Shown: in pieces, positions 34,614 to 42,552 of the stretch | Position numbering within the stretch: the first letter of the stretch is position 1 | Layout: each line of letters begins with the position of its first letter | Assembly: GCA_028284495.1 (NCBI GenBank) | Contig: JANQRP010000016.1 | Location: forward strand, 1-64,000 | Origin: Longimicrobiales bacterium | GTDB lineage: Bacteria; Gemmatimonadota; Gemmatimonadetes; Longimicrobiales; Gaopeijiaceae | Direction of reading: 5' to 3' | DNA: 64,000 nt | The notes under the pieces: model-generated | Databases searched by the model: none | The model's input: only the letters and a program-made list of their open reading frames with translations | Told to the model about the DNA's origin: nothing | Translations under genes and position numbers: made by a program

Positions 34614-37600
34614 TCACAACATCTCGTCGAGGCGCGAGGAGACGTGAGCGAGATCCGAATCGCTGAGGCCGAACGCTCGAAACAGCAGCCGGTCGATCGC
34701 GTCCTGATACGCCTCAGCCCGTGGTGAGAGATCGGCTCGGTCCCGACGGGAGATCTCTCCCCGCTTCTTCTCTGCTGACTCAATTCGTCGAACGAGGGTG
34801 TCGATGAGAACGACGAAATCAGACGGAAGCGGGGGATCGAAGAGAGTGACAGGCAGCGCACTAACCGCGCCGGAAGCGCCATCGTTCAGCACACGACCCG
34901 CGAAGGCAACAGCGTCTAATCCGATCTCAGGTGCACCGAATATCGGACACGGGAGATTCTCGAACTGGTACTGGTTTACCTTCGAGTTTGTGCTGCTCAG
35001 GCGGAAGTACCAATCGAGCAGCTTCGAATTAAGCAGCGCGGTGAGTACGGTTGGCGGCAGTTCGGACTCGTCGTCCGGGACGTAGCTGATTGTATCGAAG
35101 CAGAAGTTGCCCGGATCCAGTCGGGCGGCGATCAGTCGCCGGTAGTTGTTCTGCGGGGCGCTTCGCTGGAACACCACCCGAGATCCGTTCGAGTGGAATG
35201 CCTTCGAGCCAGGGGTCTTCTCTGAAAGAAGCTTGTCCACTCGGACGAAGAGCTCCTCACCCTGAGAGGCCGCCCGGATGGCGTATCGCGTGACGTTTGA
35301 CCCCCGAAGTACGAGCGTGCCATCGTCGGGCGCCTCTGAGATGAAGCCCCGATCTGAATCAGTCTTTTCGTTCAGCTCACCCTGATAGGACGGGCAGAGT
35401 TCGCCGAGCCGGCGCGTGCGTCCGTCAGCCATCAGCTTCTCCACAAGATCCCAATCGTCTTGGGAGCAAGCTGGAATCGCCCAGTTGCTAGGGTCAAACG
35501 ACGACACAAGGCTCGCCTTGATCCTCAGCCGCGGCGAATCGTCCTCGAACGTGCGGCCCGGATGAGTCGCGATCTCGGTGAGCGAGTCTTCTGGGCCGAC
35601 GTCACCCTCACTCGCGACGAACTGGAAAACGGTTGTTGACAGCTTCGCTTCGGGGAACACGCGCTCAGCTGGACGATCTTTTTGTGGAAACGCGTCGACG
35701 CTGGCGAGACGCCCGGATTCAAGCAGCAGCCTACGAACGTTCTTCGAGTAGAAGTCGCCGAGAAGCGCCATGGGTACGATGAATCCGAGGCGGCCCCCAG
35801 GCTGAAGAAGAGCGACTGCACGGCAAATGAACAGCTTGAAGAGGTTGTTCTTCCCGACGAACGAAGCCTCCAACGATGGGTCTGCGTGGTACGCTCTTTT
35901 CTCGGGCTCGATATCGCGACCGAGCTCTTTGCTGGCGATCACATCGTAAGGAGGGTTCCCTATCACCGCATCGAAGCCGGCTGGACCATCAGCCGGCATC
36001 ATCACCGACGGAAATTCAAGCTGCCAGTGGAACGGCTGAACCGACTTCCGCACAGTTGCCTGGAGATCGCCGACTGGCTGCTCGGAGAGATGGTCAGCCA
36101 GGACACGCGGGCGACCGAGCCGCTCAGCTACCTCTCTGTAGTCTTCCACCAATGCTGGCCGGTGGTCCTCGTGATCCATGGCGAGCCCACACCAGATGTC
36201 CGATAGCGCGCGGAGCCCAGAGGTCTCGGAATCCAGCCGCCGCATTAAACGCGCCTTTGCTTTCACCTCTTCGGGAGTATCCGAGGGACCATTCGAGATC
36301 TCCTCGGAAAGCAACACAAGCGCCTTCCGCTGCTTCTTGATCTGATCTTCCAGATGAACATCGAGCAGCGGCGTCCCGCCGGGCGGCTCGGCTAGCCGGT
36401 CCAATGATGCGCCAATCAGGCTGTTGCCAACTCGGAGTCGATGATCTAGGAAGGTGAGAGGCCGATCCATCGACACCGTCTCCAACCACAGACCGAGCTT
36501 CGCCAACTCGACTGCGAGAGGATTCAGGTCGACTCCGAAAAGGCAACGCTCGACCACGCGGCGCTTCCAATGGGCGAGCGCTGACTCGTCCGCCGAGTCG
36601 TCAACCTCGGGATCACCGGTGTACGGGTTGGTCGCGATCTCTTCCGCGAGGTACTGGCATGCCCGGACCAGGAAGTGACCAGAGCCCATCGCAGGATCGA
36701 GTACGCGCAACTCCAAGACACGGTCGTCGAAACTGGTCCCTACCCGTTCGTACAAGTCCGCCAGCCTGCCGTTCGCTGGATCACTTGTGTCGGCACCGAG
36801 CGCGTCGTCGAGGAGCGCGAGTTCACGCCCGATCCCATCGGTGATTGACTTGCAGAGGGGCCCGAGCGTCTCCTCTACGATCCGGTCGACCACGTGGTCG
36901 GGCGTGTAATAGCTTCCGGTGGCCCGCCGCTCGCCCTTCTCTGTTTCCAGGTAGACCGTTCCCGGAGGGAACACCTGATCGGTGGCCACATACTGCGGAA
37001 CTGGGAGGTGAGCCGTCGGCACGACCCTCTCCGTACCCTTCTTTTTCCCGCTCTCGCGTCGGACGACGATCATGGGCTCCGACGCATACCGGGGTCGGAG
37101 CTCGAGCAGCCCCTCGTACACGGTCCCTAGCTGACGAATCGCCAGATCTCGGTAGTCCACACGGAAGAGGCCGTAATCGGGGTGGCTCTCGTCAACGGCG
37201 CGCCCGAGTTTGTCGATGATCCTCGCCATGTAGCGATCCGAGATCGCGTGGCGTTCAAGGAATTTGTGCTCCTCCGACGAGAAGAGCCCGCCATTGTAGT
37301 GAGGCACCTCATAGGTGGCGTGGCCTGAGTTCACGAGATCGAAAAGCGAGGTCAGGTCCTGCCAGATTCGATTCGACTCGTCGCTGAAGGACTCGACGCC
37401 CCTGCGCCGGATGCTGGCTGCCACCTCGTCGCGTAGCCGGGCCAGACTTCGATTTCGGGTGTAGGTTTCGTTCCGACGGTACGGTAGCAGACCGCGGTCT
37501 TCGGCATACATGACGAAGAGCAGCCGGTAGAGAAGTACGAACGTCTGAGTTCGGCAGGTCTCCAGATCGGAAGCCGGATCAAGCTCTTGATCGTTGTAAT

Positions 37601-38429
37601 GAAGGAAGCCTTCGATGCCGAGCTGGAGAGCGTCGAAAACCCGCTCCCGTAGGCCCTCGCTGACACCTACGGCGTACTCGGAGCTTCCCGAGAGCGCCCG
37701 CTTCACGAGCGGAACCCTGCCCCGATGGTCTCCTCGGAACCCGGCTGGGCCAAACAACAGGAAGAAATACATGAATCCTGCCATGTCCTCTCTTCCGAAC
37801 TCGAGCTGATCGCCTGACAGCGCGGCTCGAAGAAGCTCCGGGAGATCGACTTCCAAGTATGTGTCGAATCGTGGCCGACCGACTGGTCGTTCCCCCGGGA
37901 TCAGCCTCCAGAGCCGGCCGTTGGTCAGGATGCCCCACCCGACCCCGGTGTGGCGCAGGTACCACTCCAATTGCTCCGGAGGATACTCCTTGCTGCCACT
38001 CACACGAGCCGGCCGGTCAAGCGACACCGACCACGCCTTCGCGTCGGCGACGACGCTTGCCGCGCGCCAGAACTGGGGAGATCCCTTCGATTCATGCAGC
38101 GCCTGTTCTTTGGCCGAGTCGGACACGAACAGCGCGTAGTCAGGCGTGCGCCTGTCGATCGATGCCTGGGGAATGTATTCCCAGCCGAGGGCCTGAAAGA
38201 TCGGCTTGATCCACTCGTCTTCGAGGGCGGCCTCCGAGTCGTAGAGTTCGACTCTCGATTCCTGCGTCCCCCACAACTCCCGAATCGACTCCAGGGCGTC
38301 CACCGCCGCGTCACGAAGCTCTGCCCATTCAGGCTCTAAGCGTAAGCGGTGACTGAGCCAGTGGTTTGAGAAGAGCTCGCTGTTCCGAACCGGACCGAGC
38401 GGCAGAAGCAGCTGAGAGTCCGTGTGCAT
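34614..38429 (-). CDS. Type IIG-like restriction-modification enzyme (fused nuclease and N6-adenine methyltransferase)
   Basis: A 1271-residue protein. Near residues 95-130 the arrangement RTPDYALF ... VVADAKAWS (PD ... D-x-K) fits a PD-(D/E)XK nuclease. A helical connector follows. Around residue 580 is the SAM motif LDPAMGSGHFLVRA and around 825 the catalytic NPPY motif of N6-adenine methyltransferases (Eco57I family, PF07669 type). The last 350 residues carry a probable target-recognition region (WYFRLSSTNSKVNQYQFENL near residue 1150). The start is the ATG at 38429 (MHTDSQLLLPLGP); an upstream extension has no support. It is probably a single-chain restriction-modification enzyme; BREX PglX-like function is an alternative, but no other BREX genes are present. 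Confidence 0.82.
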   Translation of the reverse strand: MHTDSQLLLPLGPVRNSELFSNHWLSHRLRLEPEWAELRDAAVDALESIRELWGTQESRVELYDSEAALEDEWIKPIFQALGWEYIPQASIDRRTPDYALFVSDSAKEQALHESKGSPQFWRAASVVADAKAWSVSLDRPARVSGSKEYPPEQLEWYLRHTGVGWGILTNGRLWRLIPGERPVGRPRFDTYLEVDLPELLRAALSGDQLEFGREDMAGFMYFFLLFGPAGFRGDHRGRVPLVKRALSGSSEYAVGVSEGLRERVFDALQLGIEGFLHYNDQELDPASDLETCRTQTFVLLYRLLFVMYAEDRGLLPYRRNETYTRNRSLARLRDEVAASIRRRGVESFSDESNRIWQDLTSLFDLVNSGHATYEVPHYNGGLFSSEEHKFLERHAISDRYMARIIDKLGRAVDESHPDYGLFRVDYRDLAIRQLGTVYEGLLELRPRYASEPMIVVRRESGKKKGTERVVPTAHLPVPQYVATDQVFPPGTVYLETEKGERRATGSYYTPDHVVDRIVEETLGPLCKSITDGIGRELALLDDALGADTSDPANGRLADLYERVGTSFDDRVLELRVLDPAMGSGHFLVRACQYLAEEIATNPYTGDPEVDDSADESALAHWKRRVVERCLFGVDLNPLAVELAKLGLWLETVSMDRPLTFLDHRLRVGNSLIGASLDRLAEPPGGTPLLDVHLEDQIKKQRKALVLLSEEISNGPSDTPEEVKAKARLMRRLDSETSGLRALSDIWCGLAMDHEDHRPALVEDYREVAERLGRPRVLADHLSEQPVGDLQATVRKSVQPFHWQLEFPSVMMPADGPAGFDAVIGNPPYDVIASKELGRDIEPEKRAYHADPSLEASFVGKNNLFKLFICRAVALLQPGGRLGFIVPMALLGDFYSKNVRRLLLESGRLASVDAFPQKDRPAERVFPEAKLSTTVFQFVASEGDVGPEDSLTEIATHPGRTFEDDSPRLRIKASLVSSFDPSNWAIPACSQDDWDLVEKLMADGRTRRLGELCPSYQGELNEKTDSDRGFISEAPDDGTLVLRGSNVTRYAIRAASQGEELFVRVDKLLSEKTPGSKAFHSNGSRVVFQRSAPQNNYRRLIAARLDPGNFCFDTISYVPDDESELPPTVLTALLNSKLLDWYFRLSSTNSKVNQYQFENLPCPIFGAPEIGLDAVAFAGRVLNDGASGAVSALPVTLFDPPLPSDFVVLIDTLVRRIESAEKKRGEISRRDRADLSPRAEAYQDAIDRLLFRAFGLSDSDLAHVSSRLDEML

Positions 38430-38602
38430 GGATGCCGGGGGCCAACGAAGGATGGGGGCGGTCGAGTGGCGGAGGATGACGCAGCCGAACGGCTGCTGCA
38501 AGGAAGTGCGCACACCATAGGCACACGAAAAGCGGGCAAGCCACCCGCGTGACCTGCCCGCCTATTCGTCGGACACCGCTCTTGGCGCGGCTTCCTTTGA
38601 AG

Positions 38603-38676
38603 CTCCCGGGGTGGGACTCGAACCCACGACCCTCTGATTAACAGTCAGATGCTCTAACCAACTGAGCTACCCGGGA
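38603..38676 (-). tRNA. tRNA-Asn (anticodon GTT)
   Basis: A full 74-nt cloverleaf reads on the minus strand: 7-bp acceptor TCCCGGG/CCCGGGA with discriminator G, D-arm GCTC/GAGC with AGTTGGTTA, anticodon arm TCTGA-CTGTTAA-TCAGA (GTT at positions 34-36), variable loop GGGTC and T-arm GTGGG-TTCGAGT-CCCAC. No 3' CCA is encoded. The 3' end faces the lower-G+C restriction/DUF3800 region, a common arrangement for islands inserted at tRNA genes. Confidence 0.95.
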
Positions 38677-38696
38677 TCGGTGCACCGGAATCGCGG

Positions 38697-38708
38697 CTCG
38701 AACCCACG
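38697..38708. repeat. 12-bp copy of the tRNA-Asn T-arm segment
   Basis: CTCGAACCCACG occurs inside the tRNA (38617-38628) and again at 38697-38708, 21 bp beyond the tRNA 5' end, followed by GGCTCCGGAGCC, a 12-bp palindrome. The copy may be a remnant of another tRNA, a former attachment site or chance. Confidence 0.4.
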
Positions 38709-38769
38709 GCTCCGGAGCCCACAAGGCTACACAGAAGCGCCGGAAAGTGTCAACGGGCCCGGCGTCCGC

Positions 38770-39390
38770 TCAGAGCCGTTTGCTGATGAGGATCTCGGTC
38801 TGCCCCCGGTCCACGGAGGGCACTTCGTGGCAGGTCCGGCAGCGGGCCTCGTACGACTCCGATCCGCCGACCTGGATGGTCGGGCCCTCGGCGGGTGCGG
38901 GGCGCCCGTCGATCAGCCGCTGGTTCCGCGACGCCAGGTCGCCGCACACGACGCAGATGGCGTGAAGCTTGTCGACCTTCTCGGCGATGGCGAGCAGCGA
39001 CGGAATGGGACCGAACGGCTCGCCGCGGAAGTCCATGTCGGTGCCGGCCACGATCACGCGGACGCCACAGTCGGCGAGCCAGTTGGCGACCGTCACGACA
39101 CCCTCGTCCAGGAACTGGGCTTCGTCGATGGCCACCACCTGCGCGTCGCGGCGAACCGCTTCGGCGATCTCGACCGAGCGGCTCACCGGCACGGCCTGGA
39201 TCGTCGAGCCGTCGTGCGAGCTGACGGTCTCCACACCGGCGTAGCGATCGTCGAGGTGCGACTTGAACACCTGCACCCGGCGCCTCGCGATGAGGGCCCG
39301 CCGCACCCGGCGCATGAGCTCCTCGGACTTCCCCGAGAACATCACGCCCGTGACGACCTCGATCCAGCCGTCCTGCTGACCCAGGTACAC
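38770..39390 (-). CDS. tdk: Thymidine kinase
   Basis: Type II thymidine kinase of 206 residues for pyrimidine salvage: ATP + thymidine gives dTMP. P-loop [13 protein letters not shown] at residues about 16-28, Walker-B-like [13 protein letters not shown] with the catalytic Glu region, and a zinc site formed by CVVCG and CRTCH near the C-terminus. The CRTCH sequence is a zinc ligand pair here, not a haem site. The start is GTG; the protein ends upstream of the tRNA on the same strand. Confidence 0.95.
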   Translation of the reverse strand: MYLGQQDGWIEVVTGVMFSGKSEELMRRVRRALIARRRVQVFKSHLDDRYAGVETVSSHDGSTIQAVPVSRSVEIAEAVRRDAQVVAIDEAQFLDEGVVTVANWLADCGVRVIVAGTDMDFRGEPFGPIPSLLAIAEKVDKLHAICVVCGDLASRNQRLIDGRPAPAEGPTIQVGGSESYEARCRTCHEVPSVDRGQTEILISKRL

Positions 39391-39572
39391 GGCTGCTCAG
39401 CCGGACGCGTGGAAAGAGAATGTCACGAGCCGGCCTCCGCGTGGCGGAAGGGGTGATTCCCGGGGTGGAGAGTGCGTACCTTTCATCCGGTTCATCCGGA
39501 CAGGGTGATCCTAATCAGGGGTGTCACCTCTCGCATCCCCCGACCGTCCCGCCCCGAGCCCCGCGCCTCACC

Positions 39573-41204
39573 ATGCTCCGCTGCGTGCCCACCCGCCTGC
39601 CCCGTCCGGCTCTGCTCGTCGCTGCCGCACTAGCGTTCGGGACCGTCGCCTGCGCCCCGGACGAGGAGCCGGCCGGGGCCCCCGCGCTCGTCGTGCTGGT
39701 GACGGTCGACCAGCTCCGGGGCGACCTCCTCGAGCGCTACGAGCCCGTCTTCACGGGAGGCCTACGGAGGCTGCTGGACGAGGGCTTCGTCTTCACCCAG
39801 GCGTCGCACAACCACAGCTCGACGTCCACGGCGATCGGGCACACGACGCTCGCCACGGGACGCTACCCCGTGAACCACGGAATCGTCGGCAACTCCTGGA
39901 ACGAGCGGGTCACGCCGGACTCGATCCGGGGTGTGTATGCGGTCGAGGATTCCACGAGCGCGATCCTCGACTACCCGACGTCGCCGGGTCGCTCACCGGT
40001 GAACATCCGCGCGAATGCGCTGGCCGACTGGCTGCTCGCCGAGAGCCCCGAGTCACGGACGCTCTCGGTGTCCACCAAGGACCGGGGCGCCATCACCACG
40101 TCGGGCCAGTCGCCCGATCACAGCGTCTACTGGCTGATGCCGAGTGACGGTCGCTACGTCACGTCGAGCTTCTACCGGAGCGAGTACCCGGACTGGGTGC
40201 AGCGCTTCAATCGGGAGCGCGTGCCCGAGCTCATCGCCGACTCGGTGTGGGAGCACCCGGTGCCCGAGGCGCAGCGCAGCCTCGCCCGGGCGGACGACGC
40301 GCCGTACGAGGCGGACGGCCGCGCCACGACATTTCCCCACCTCCGGTCGGACGAGGTCCTGACCGACGCGGTCTCCGCGCAGCTCAACTGGTGGCGCGCC
40401 ACCCCGTTCGCGGATCGGGCGACGCTCGCCTTCGCGACGACGGCGATGGCCGAGCTCGAGCTAGGTACCCGAGGCGTGACGGACTATATGTCGGTGGCGT
40501 TTTCGGCGACCGACTACGTCGGCCACAAGTACGGCCCGCTCAGCCAGGAGCAGCTCGCGAATCTCTACGCGCTCGACCAGACGCTGGCCGAGTTCTTCGC
40601 CGCGCTGGACGCCCAGGTGGGCGCGGGCAACTGGGTGCTCGCGCTGTCGGCCGACCACGGCGTCCTCACGACGCCGGAGTACCTGCCGGAGATCGGTGAG
40701 CCCGGCTTTCGCGCGGGCGCCGCCGAGCAGCAGGCGCTCGACTCGGTCATCCGGACGACCGCCACCGAGGCGCTCGCAGCCGGCTCCGACACGCTCGCGG
40801 TGCGGCGCGCGATCGCCGAGGCCGTCGAGGCGCTCCCCTTCGTCGCCGACGTCATGGTGCCCGAGGACGACCTGCTCGGGGGCGAGCCCGCCGATTCCTT
40901 CGTCGCGCTGTTCGCGCGCTCGTACACGCCGGGCCGCCTTCAGGGCATCGCGGAGTGGGACCTTCCGATGCGCGCCGCGGAGGGGGTCCTGTTCAGCTCG
41001 TTCCCCGCCGGCACGTCGCACGGATCCGCCTACTGGTACGACCGCTGGGTGCCCGTCGCGTTCATGGGCCGCGGGGTCGATCCGGGAACATCTGGTGAAT
41101 CCGCGCACACCGTCGACGTTGCGCCCACCTTGGCGGCCCTCGCGGGTATCACCGCGCCGACGGACCTCGACGGGCGAATCCTGGACGTGAGAGAAATCCG
41201 CTAA
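39573..41204 (+). CDS. PafA-type alkaline phosphatase / phosphodiesterase family lipoprotein
   Basis: A 543-residue exported hydrolase. LLVAAALAFGTVAC is a lipoprotein signal (Cys27). The phosphatase core has VLVTVDQLRGDLL (metal Asp), HSSTSTAIGHTTLATG with the nucleophile Thr (84 or 86), STKDRGAI containing the Lys-x-Arg pair typical of monoesterase PafA, the metal-site ADHGV and a C-terminal GTSHGSAYWYD His. The combination indicates a phosphomonoesterase of the PafA group, which is active without phosphate starvation and releases phosphate from organic phosphate outside the cytoplasm. The ATG follows the last likely signal-peptide start. Confidence 0.88.
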   Translation: MLRCVPTRLPRPALLVAAALAFGTVACAPDEEPAGAPALVVLVTVDQLRGDLLERYEPVFTGGLRRLLDEGFVFTQASHNHSSTSTAIGHTTLATGRYPVNHGIVGNSWNERVTPDSIRGVYAVEDSTSAILDYPTSPGRSPVNIRANALADWLLAESPESRTLSVSTKDRGAITTSGQSPDHSVYWLMPSDGRYVTSSFYRSEYPDWVQRFNRERVPELIADSVWEHPVPEAQRSLARADDAPYEADGRATTFPHLRSDEVLTDAVSAQLNWWRATPFADRATLAFATTAMAELELGTRGVTDYMSVAFSATDYVGHKYGPLSQEQLANLYALDQTLAEFFAALDAQVGAGNWVLALSADHGVLTTPEYLPEIGEPGFRAGAAEQQALDSVIRTTATEALAAGSDTLAVRRAIAEAVEALPFVADVMVPEDDLLGGEPADSFVALFARSYTPGRLQGIAEWDLPMRAAEGVLFSSFPAGTSHGSAYWYDRWVPVAFMGRGVDPGTSGESAHTVDVAPTLAALAGITAPTDLDGRILDVREIR

Positions 41205-41484
41205 ATCCCCGCCGCACGGGGACATTCAGAAGATTTCCTCTTCTTGACACCCTGCCTCCGGCAGTGAAGGTTTCCGGTTGGAAACATATGATTACCGAGC
41301 GACCGCGGAACGACGCTGGTCACTCGGCGCCGTCGTAGTGCGCATATTGTAAAGATCCCCCGGTCCAGCGGATCGGGCCTTTTTGTCTCGCCACAGAGGA
41401 TCCTGCACGAATGCCGGCTCCGCGACGATCTTCGTCCCTTCGCGCTCCCGCCTCCGAGTGGGCGTGCGTGCCGGAGGCCTGTTC

Positions 41485-42327
41485 GTGAGCGGCGCGATGG
41501 AGGATTCCGCCGTGGAGGGCTGGACGATTCAGGCCGCCGAGGAGCTGCTCCGCTCGCTCAAGGGCGTGGTGTCGGCGCGGATCGTCGCCAAGCCGAATCG
41601 GGATGTGGAGGAGATCCACATGCTGACCACCTCGGACGTCAGCCCCAAGCAGACCGTCCGCAACGTCGAGTCCGCGCTTCTCGCGCACTACGACCTCGAG
41701 GTAGATCACCGCTGCATCTCCGTGGCCGAGAGCTCGGACTTCGCCGCGCCCAAGCCCGTGGTGGAGCCCGCAAGCGCGGCGGCGCCCCAGCCCGCCGAAG
41801 TGCCCGAGCCCGAGGAGGAGGCCTTCTGGGAAGTGCCCCAGAGCCGGCCGCCGCCGCCGCCGCGATTCGTCGCGCCCGCGCCTCCGCCCAAGCCGTTCGC
41901 GCATCCGGAGGAGAGCGAGGCCCGGATCCTCTTCCACGGTCACCGGATCGAGGCCCAGCGCGGTCGTCGCCTCCGCATGGTCGTGACCATCGAGTGGCTC
42001 GGCGAGATCTACGAGGGCGAGACTACCGGCGCCGACATGCCCCGCGGCCGTCTCGAGACCGTCGCGTCGGCGACTCTGCGCGCCATCGAGAAGATGCTCC
42101 TCGGTGAGCTCGGCGAGCGCCGCGCCCCCGTCCTCGCCCTGGACGGCGCACAGGTCGTCAACGCCTTCGACCGCGACTACGCGCTCGTGGCCGTGACCGC
42201 CATGACCGATCGGGATTCCGTCGCCCTCTCCGGCTCCGCGTCCGTCATGGACTCGGCCGAGCGGGCCGTGATTCTTGCAACACTTCAGGCCGCGGACCGA
42301 TGGGTCCGGGGCCGCCTCATCAACTAG
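41485..42327 (+). CDS. Unrecognised two-domain protein upstream of the HD-GYP gene
   Basis: A 280-residue protein not recognised as any family. Residues 5-75 form a small alpha/beta domain (AAEELLRSLKGVVSARIV, VEEIHMLTTSDVSPKQTVRN, EVDHRCISVAES). A Pro/Ala/Glu-rich linker follows (residues about 80-145, with SRPPPPPRFVAPAPPPKP). A C-terminal alpha/beta domain (RILFHGHRIEA, RLRMVVTIEWLGEIYEGET, RDYALVAVTAMTDRDSVALS) has strand-helix alternation like dsRBD or LeuA-dimer folds. The start is GTG 41485 with GGAGG 7 bp upstream, preferred over ATG 41497. The stop is 13 bp before the long-range stem at 42341, so it may share a transcript with the HD-GYP gene. Confidence 0.65.
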   Translation: MSGAMEDSAVEGWTIQAAEELLRSLKGVVSARIVAKPNRDVEEIHMLTTSDVSPKQTVRNVESALLAHYDLEVDHRCISVAESSDFAAPKPVVEPASAAAPQPAEVPEPEEEAFWEVPQSRPPPPPRFVAPAPPPKPFAHPEESEARILFHGHRIEAQRGRRLRMVVTIEWLGEIYEGETTGADMPRGRLETVASATLRAIEKMLLGELGERRAPVLALDGAQVVNAFDRDYALVAVTAMTDRDSVALSGSASVMDSAERAVILATLQAADRWVRGRLIN

Positions 42328-42340
42328 AACCAGGGAGGTT

Positions 42341-42544
42341 CCCCCTCAGTCTGTCCAAAGCGGAGATGAGCGAATCAGCGGAGCGCAGCGGCGTCTCTTT
42401 AGCGAACGAGAGCCGACTCCATTTCAAAGGGGGTGATACCTGTGCTCATGGAAGGACTCGAATCGATCATCGACTTCTGCGCCTGCCTGCTAAGTGAAAT
42501 TGGCCGTGGCAGCGTCAGCTGGTAAATGAGACGGACTGAGGGGG
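42341..42544 (+). promoter_or_regulatory. Long-range stem (15 bp) enclosing a 27-codon frame and covering the HD-GYP ribosome-binding site
   Basis: CCCCCTCAGTCTGTC (42341-42355) pairs with GACGGACTGAGGGGG (42530-42544) over 15 bp with one G-U pair. The right arm contains the GGGGG that serves as the Shine-Dalgarno site of the HD-GYP gene starting at 42553. The 174-nt interior contains several smaller complementary segments (GGAGA ... TCTC and TCTC ... GAGA) and a short reading frame whose own strong GGGGGTGAT could compete for the same left arm. A mutually exclusive pairing switch is plausible. Confidence 0.6.
42442..42525 (+). CDS. 27-residue leader-type peptide with C-terminal GRGSVSW
   Basis: GTG at 42442 (or ATG at 42448) with AAAGGGGGTGAT 8 bp upstream, one of the strongest ribosome-binding sites in the window. 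The encoded peptide, first half MLMEGLESIIDFCACLL and end SEIGRGSVSW, has two Cys in DFCAC and an amphipathic core. It lies wholly inside the long-range stem and stops 4 bp before the stem's right arm. Translating ribosomes would melt that arm and expose the HD-GYP start. Too short for homology; could also be a signalling peptide. Confidence 0.55.
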   Translation: MLMEGLESIIDFCACLLSEIGRGSVSW

Positions 42545-42552
42545 TCTAGCTT

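Noticed and set aside
34614..38429. BREX PglX methyltransferase
   Set aside because: No other BREX genes (brxL, pglZ, brxC) lie in the window and an N-terminal nuclease-like region is present, so type IIG is preferred.
33066..38676. A complete integrative element with integrase and att sites
   Set aside because: No integrase gene and no repeat of the tRNA 3' end were found at the left edge.
38770..39390. CRTCH in the thymidine kinase as a haem motif
   Set aside because: The protein is a cytoplasmic kinase without signal peptide, and this Cys pair together with CVVCG forms the known zinc site.
42341..42544. A c-di-GMP riboswitch (GEMM type) in front of the HD-GYP gene
   Set aside because: The conserved core of known c-di-GMP-I/II riboswitches was not found; the long-range stem is of a different plan.
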